Positions 61,180-64,000 of a stretch of DNA of 64,000 bases are shown piece by piece. The DNA comes from Bradyrhizobium manausense. Its GTDB lineage: Bacteria > Pseudomonadota > Alphaproteobacteria > Rhizobiales > Xanthobacteraceae. The stretch spans positions 62,001 through 126,000 of the forward strand of contig NZ_JAFCLG010000003.1 of assembly GCF_018129685.1 (NCBI RefSeq), in the 5' to 3' direction. Both the position numbers and the translations under genes were made by a program. How positions within the stretch are numbered: the stretch's first letter is position 1; each line of letters starts with the position of its first letter. The notes under the pieces were generated by a model that saw only the letters and a program-made list of their open reading frames with translations, searched no databases and was not told the DNA's origin.

Positions 61180-62505
61180 CTAGTCGCCCTTGAGCATGTC
61201 CCTCAGTTCGCGGAACGGATCGGCGCTCGGTGGGCCCGAGGCGTCCTGTCGCATCGCATTGTAGATTCGAGGCACCATGTCGACCGCCTGGTCGAGTGCC
61301 GAATCACGTCCCGACTGGTATCCACCCATCAGGCGAAGGTCTCGGGTGTCCTCATATTTGGCGATCAGGGTGCGCAATTTGCTCACCAATTCGCGCTCTT
61401 CGGGGTCCCAGACGTTGTGGGCGAGACGGGAGACCGAGGCCAGCACGTCCACGGCAGGATAGCGCGCCTGATCGGCGATGTGCCTGGAGAGCACGATGTG
61501 CCCATCAAGCGTGCTGCGGATGGTATCGGCGATCGGCTCGTTGTGATCGTCGCCGTCGACCAGCACGGAGTAGATGCCGGTGATGGTCCCGGATCCCTCC
61601 TCGCCAGGCCCGGCGCGCTCCAGCAGGCGCGGCAAATCGGTGAAGACCGTCGGCGCATAGCCGCGCGCCACCGCGGGCTCGCCGGCTGCGAGTGCGACCT
61701 CACGGGCGGCATGGGCGAAGCGCGTGATGGAATCGACCACGAGAAGCACCGATTCGCCGCGGTCGCGAAAATATTCGGCGACGGCCATGGCCGTCTTCGG
61801 CGCCAGCCGCCGCATCATTGGGCTTTCATCGCCCGTCGACACGATGGTGACGGCGCGGTTGCGGTCGTTGCCCAGCACGTCCTCGATGAATTCGCGCACT
61901 TCCCGGCCGCGCTCGCCGACGAGCGCCAGCACGACGGTGTCAAAACCCTGGCTGCGGGCGAGCATCGCGAGCAGCGTCGATTTGCCGACGCCGGAGCCGG
62001 CAAAGATGCCGACGCGCTGGCCGGCGCAAATCGGTGCAAACAGGTCGATGACACGGACGCCCGTGCGCAGCGGCTTGTGGACGCGCGCCCGCTTCATGGC
62101 TGGCGGAGCCTCGGCCTCGGCCGAGACAGCCCGCGATCCCGGGGTGAGCGGTCCCAATCCATCCAGCGGCGCTCCAAGGGCGTTGATGACGCGGCCCTTC
62201 CAGCTCGTATCAGGTGCGAAAGACAGGGGCGGCATGCGGTAGGCGACCGAGCCGAGCCCGCCGGCGAATTGCCGGTCGAATGGCTTGGCCACGATGCCGT
62301 CGCTGTCGATGCGCACGACCTCGCCGATCTGCGGCCTCGCCCCGGTATTGACACCGATCAACTCGCCGAGCTTGACGGACCGCGAAAGGCCACAGACGCG
62401 GAAATGCGTCGGCGCGATCTCGGAGACCGCGCCGCTGATGCTTGCCAATGGCGTGCTCTGCTGGAGATCGAGCAGCGCCCACTCAAGTTGCCGAAGAGCG
62501 TTCAA
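61180..62505 (-). CDS. fliI: Flagellum-specific ATP synthase FliI
   Basis: 441 residues from a TTG at 62505 (MNALRQLEWALLDLQQ), chosen for the GGGGTGGA upstream; another TTG at 62523 is possible. F1-beta-like ATPase: Walker A FAGSGVGKST, GERGREVREFIED, Walker B VLLVVDSITRF, and the Ser/Arg finger region near GYQSGRDSALD. FliI energises unfolding of export substrates and works with FliH (933-1553). It is the last of the right-hand flagellar group, 37 bp after flgF. Confidence 0.93.
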   Translation of the reverse strand: MNALRQLEWALLDLQQSTPLASISGAVSEIAPTHFRVCGLSRSVKLGELIGVNTGARPQIGEVVRIDSDGIVAKPFDRQFAGGLGSVAYRMPPLSFAPDTSWKGRVINALGAPLDGLGPLTPGSRAVSAEAEAPPAMKRARVHKPLRTGVRVIDLFAPICAGQRVGIFAGSGVGKSTLLAMLARSQGFDTVVLALVGERGREVREFIEDVLGNDRNRAVTIVSTGDESPMMRRLAPKTAMAVAEYFRDRGESVLLVVDSITRFAHAAREVALAAGEPAVARGYAPTVFTDLPRLLERAGPGEEGSGTITGIYSVLVDGDDHNEPIADTIRSTLDGHIVLSRHIADQARYPAVDVLASVSRLAHNVWDPEERELVSKLRTLIAKYEDTRDLRLMGGYQSGRDSALDQAVDMVPRIYNAMRQDASGPPSADPFRELRDMLKGD

Positions 62506-62541
62506 GGAAACCGTCCACCCCAATTACACGCGACGCGAGTT

Positions 62542-63270
62542 CTACTTGCCGGGATCGCCCAGCGTCTGGATTGCGTTCCGGAGCGTGCTGTCCGTGCCAT
62601 CGATCAGCGAATTGGTGCTGTCGAAGGCCCGCGAGGCCGACATCAGCTTCGTCAATTCCATCATCGGATTGGCGCTGGAGCCCTCGACATAGCCCTGCTT
62701 GAAGCCGTCCCGGCTGAAATCGCCGATTGCGGTCGCGGGGCGATCGGGCGTGACGCCGGAATTGCCGTAACGGTCGAGATTGGCGTCCGCCGGGATATTG
62801 AAGAGGCCGATGCTGCCGATCTCGTTGTTGTCCTGGGTGATCGCGCCACTGCGCGAGATCGAGACCGGACCGCCGTTCGGGTCGAGCGTGAGCTGCGCAC
62901 CGCCGGAATCGATGACCGGGAAGCCCGACACCGTCTGGAGGTCCCCATTGGCGGCGATCTGGAGGCGGCCGTCGCGGGTATAGACCGTGCCGTTGGGGCC
63001 GGCGAAGGCGATCCAGCCCTGTCCGACCACGGCGACGTCGAGCGGATTTCCGGTCTCGGTGATGCTGCCGGGCTCACGCGAGATGATGTTGTCGCCGGGC
63101 GAGGAGAACGCCACCGGGTTGGCGCCGGCCTTGGACAGCACCGTCTCGAATTTCACGACGTCGGTGCGGAAGCCCGATGTGTTGACGTTGGCGACGTTGT
63201 TGGCGATCGTCTGGAGGCGCTTCTCGAGCGCCACCTGCGCCGACAATCCCACATAGAGAGCCGATTGCAT
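62542..63270 (-). CDS. flgF: Flagellar basal-body rod protein FlgF
   Basis: 242 residues. The N-terminus QSALYVGLSAQVALEKRLQ...ANNVANVNTSGFR is the conserved flagellar rod/hook motif (about 2-37). The C-terminal part (RDGFKQGYVEGSSANPMMELTKLMSASRAF) matches the D0 helix of rod proteins. The protein forms the proximal rod and is exported. It follows the DUF1217 gene with a 3-bp gap, and precedes fliI. Confidence 0.95.
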   Translation of the reverse strand: MQSALYVGLSAQVALEKRLQTIANNVANVNTSGFRTDVVKFETVLSKAGANPVAFSSPGDNIISREPGSITETGNPLDVAVVGQGWIAFAGPNGTVYTRDGRLQIAANGDLQTVSGFPVIDSGGAQLTLDPNGGPVSISRSGAITQDNNEIGSIGLFNIPADANLDRYGNSGVTPDRPATAIGDFSRDGFKQGYVEGSSANPMMELTKLMSASRAFDSTNSLIDGTDSTLRNAIQTLGDPGK

Positions 63271-63273
63271 GAC

Positions 63274-64000
63274 TTACCTGTTGAACTTGATGTTCTGAAG
63301 TGTCGTGAGCATGTCGGTATCCAGGCTGGCCGACGACGTCGATGCGCCGGTGATCAGAACGAGCGCAGGATTGGTCGAGGTGTCGCTCTGGGCCTGGTTC
63401 GCATCCCACAATGCCGCGAAGCGCTGCACGAATTTGGTGACCTTGGCCGGGTCCTGGAAATCGGTAAGCGTGATCTTGTCCGTAATCATCTTGGCCTGCA
63501 TGTCGATGTCGGACGAACTGATCATCGACGACCAGCCCTCCGCGGTCTGGACCACCTGGGTCAGGGCCTTGTCGGCGAGGATCTGGTACGGGCTCGTGAT
63601 CGAGGCGGCCTTGCGGGTGAAGTAGAGCGCGAGCCGCAGACCCTCGTTCTGGTCGCCGGCATTCTGCTCCAATGTCTGGGTGGCATACTGGCTGGTCACG
63701 TGGGTCGTGGCCGCGGCGGACTGCGTCGCATTGGCGCCGAGCGCTGCGAAATTGAAGGCGGCGGCAAAGTCCCGGTAGCGGCTGTCGCTCAGCTTGTTGG
63801 CGAAGGTGTCCGAGGTCGCGATGCCCTCGGTCAGCACTTTGCGCATGAACGCCTTGGCGTAGATCATATCGTCCAGGCCGAAGGCCTTCATCGCATACGA
63901 ATAGAGCTTATAGTTGTTCAGGAAATCGTCGATGCTCTTCACGTTGCCGATATTGGCAAGGTAGTAGGCGGTGTCGCGGCTGACGTCAGGCTGCTGCTCG
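63274..64000 (-). CDS. DUF1217 flagellar-locus protein (5' part outside the window)
   Basis: 242 residues are visible, and the gene starts beyond base 64000. The frame is open to the edge, where the visible N-terminal part reads EQQPDVSRDTAYYLANIGNV. DUF1217 repeats of about 120 residues follow, for example KSIDDFLNNYKLYSYAMKAFGLDDM and LYFTRKAASITSPYQILADKALTQVVQ. The family is found in alphaproteobacterial flagellar clusters and its function is not firmly known. It stops 3 bp before flgF and is part of the same transcript. Confidence 0.85.
   Translation of the reverse strand, partial: EQQPDVSRDTAYYLANIGNVKSIDDFLNNYKLYSYAMKAFGLDDMIYAKAFMRKVLTEGIATSDTFANKLSDSRYRDFAAAFNFAALGANATQSAAATTHVTSQYATQTLEQNAGDQNEGLRLALYFTRKAASITSPYQILADKALTQVVQTAEGWSSMISSSDIDMQAKMITDKITLTDFQDPAKVTKFVQRFAALWDANQAQSDTSTNPALVLITGASTSSASLDTDMLTTLQNIKFNR

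Overview
The window (about 64% G+C) looks like a chromosomal segment of Bradyrhizobium or a very close relative in the Nitrobacteraceae. This rests on protein resemblance (FlbD/FliF/FliG/FliH/FliN with SciP nearby, IolD/IolE, SoxC, KPN_01858-type LLM enzyme), on FixK-type TTGA-N6-TCAA boxes, and on GC-rich dispersed palindromes typical of bradyrhizobial intergenic DNA. It is an inference from recognised patterns, not a database result.

Layout. (1) 1-7509, minus strand: a flagellar cluster, flbD (cut by the left edge), fliN, fliH, fliG, fliF, then sciP, flgD and fliK. (2) 7858-10436, plus: mnmA, a pmtA-like methyltransferase, a small secreted protein and elongator tRNA-Met(CAT). (3) 10643-11999: five very small proteins of unknown role. 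(4) 12380-16978: a probable FixK-controlled stress group. A P1B-5 type Ni/Fe ATPase with a C-terminal hemerythrin domain is preceded by a FixK box and seven exact-length 15-bp tandem repeats; a tandem universal stress protein has its own FixK box; a zinc alcohol dehydrogenase follows. (5) 17055-21055: inositol catabolism, iolG divergent from iolD-iolE. (6) 21111-24909: a small membrane protein, a soxC-like molybdoenzyme with cytochrome c and a DUF302 protein, and a divergent AraC regulator.

(7) 25165-35192, plus: the most unusual operon here. It encodes a complete carbohydrate ABC transporter (binding protein, two permeases, small membrane protein, two ATPases) followed by DhaL, DhaM, a stand-alone HPr, a stand-alone Enzyme I, a HTH protein and DhaK. 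The genes mostly overlap by 4-8 bp, so a private PEP -> EI -> HPr -> DhaM -> DhaL phosphorelay appears to be co-expressed with an ABC importer. (8) 35202-38835, minus: two carbohydrate permeases with no ATPase, and a family-5 (peptide-type) binding protein. (9) 39654-44382: a BisC/TorA-type molybdoenzyme, and a TetR/MATE efflux pair with a clear palindromic operator.

(10) 44558-52418, plus: a MetQ-like binding protein, an LLM flavin enzyme, two carboxymuconolactone decarboxylase-fold proteins and a full Liv-type ABC transporter with fused LivHM; the likely substrate is unknown. (11) 52577-55992: a NikR operator, GTATGA-N16-TCATAC, upstream of a NiCoT permease and an overlapping TonB-dependent receptor, giving a two-membrane nickel uptake unit. 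(12) 56114-60329: a HerA-like ATPase, a ketopantoate-reductase-like protein and a MarR regulator, with repeat-rich gaps. (13) 61180-64000, minus: flagellar fliI, flgF and a DUF1217 protein cut by the right edge.

Three binding-protein genes (ending at 26505, 37048 and 48957) are each followed by a strong hairpin before the next gene, a usual way to make more binding protein than permease. No CRISPR array, prophage, insertion sequence or rRNA was seen.
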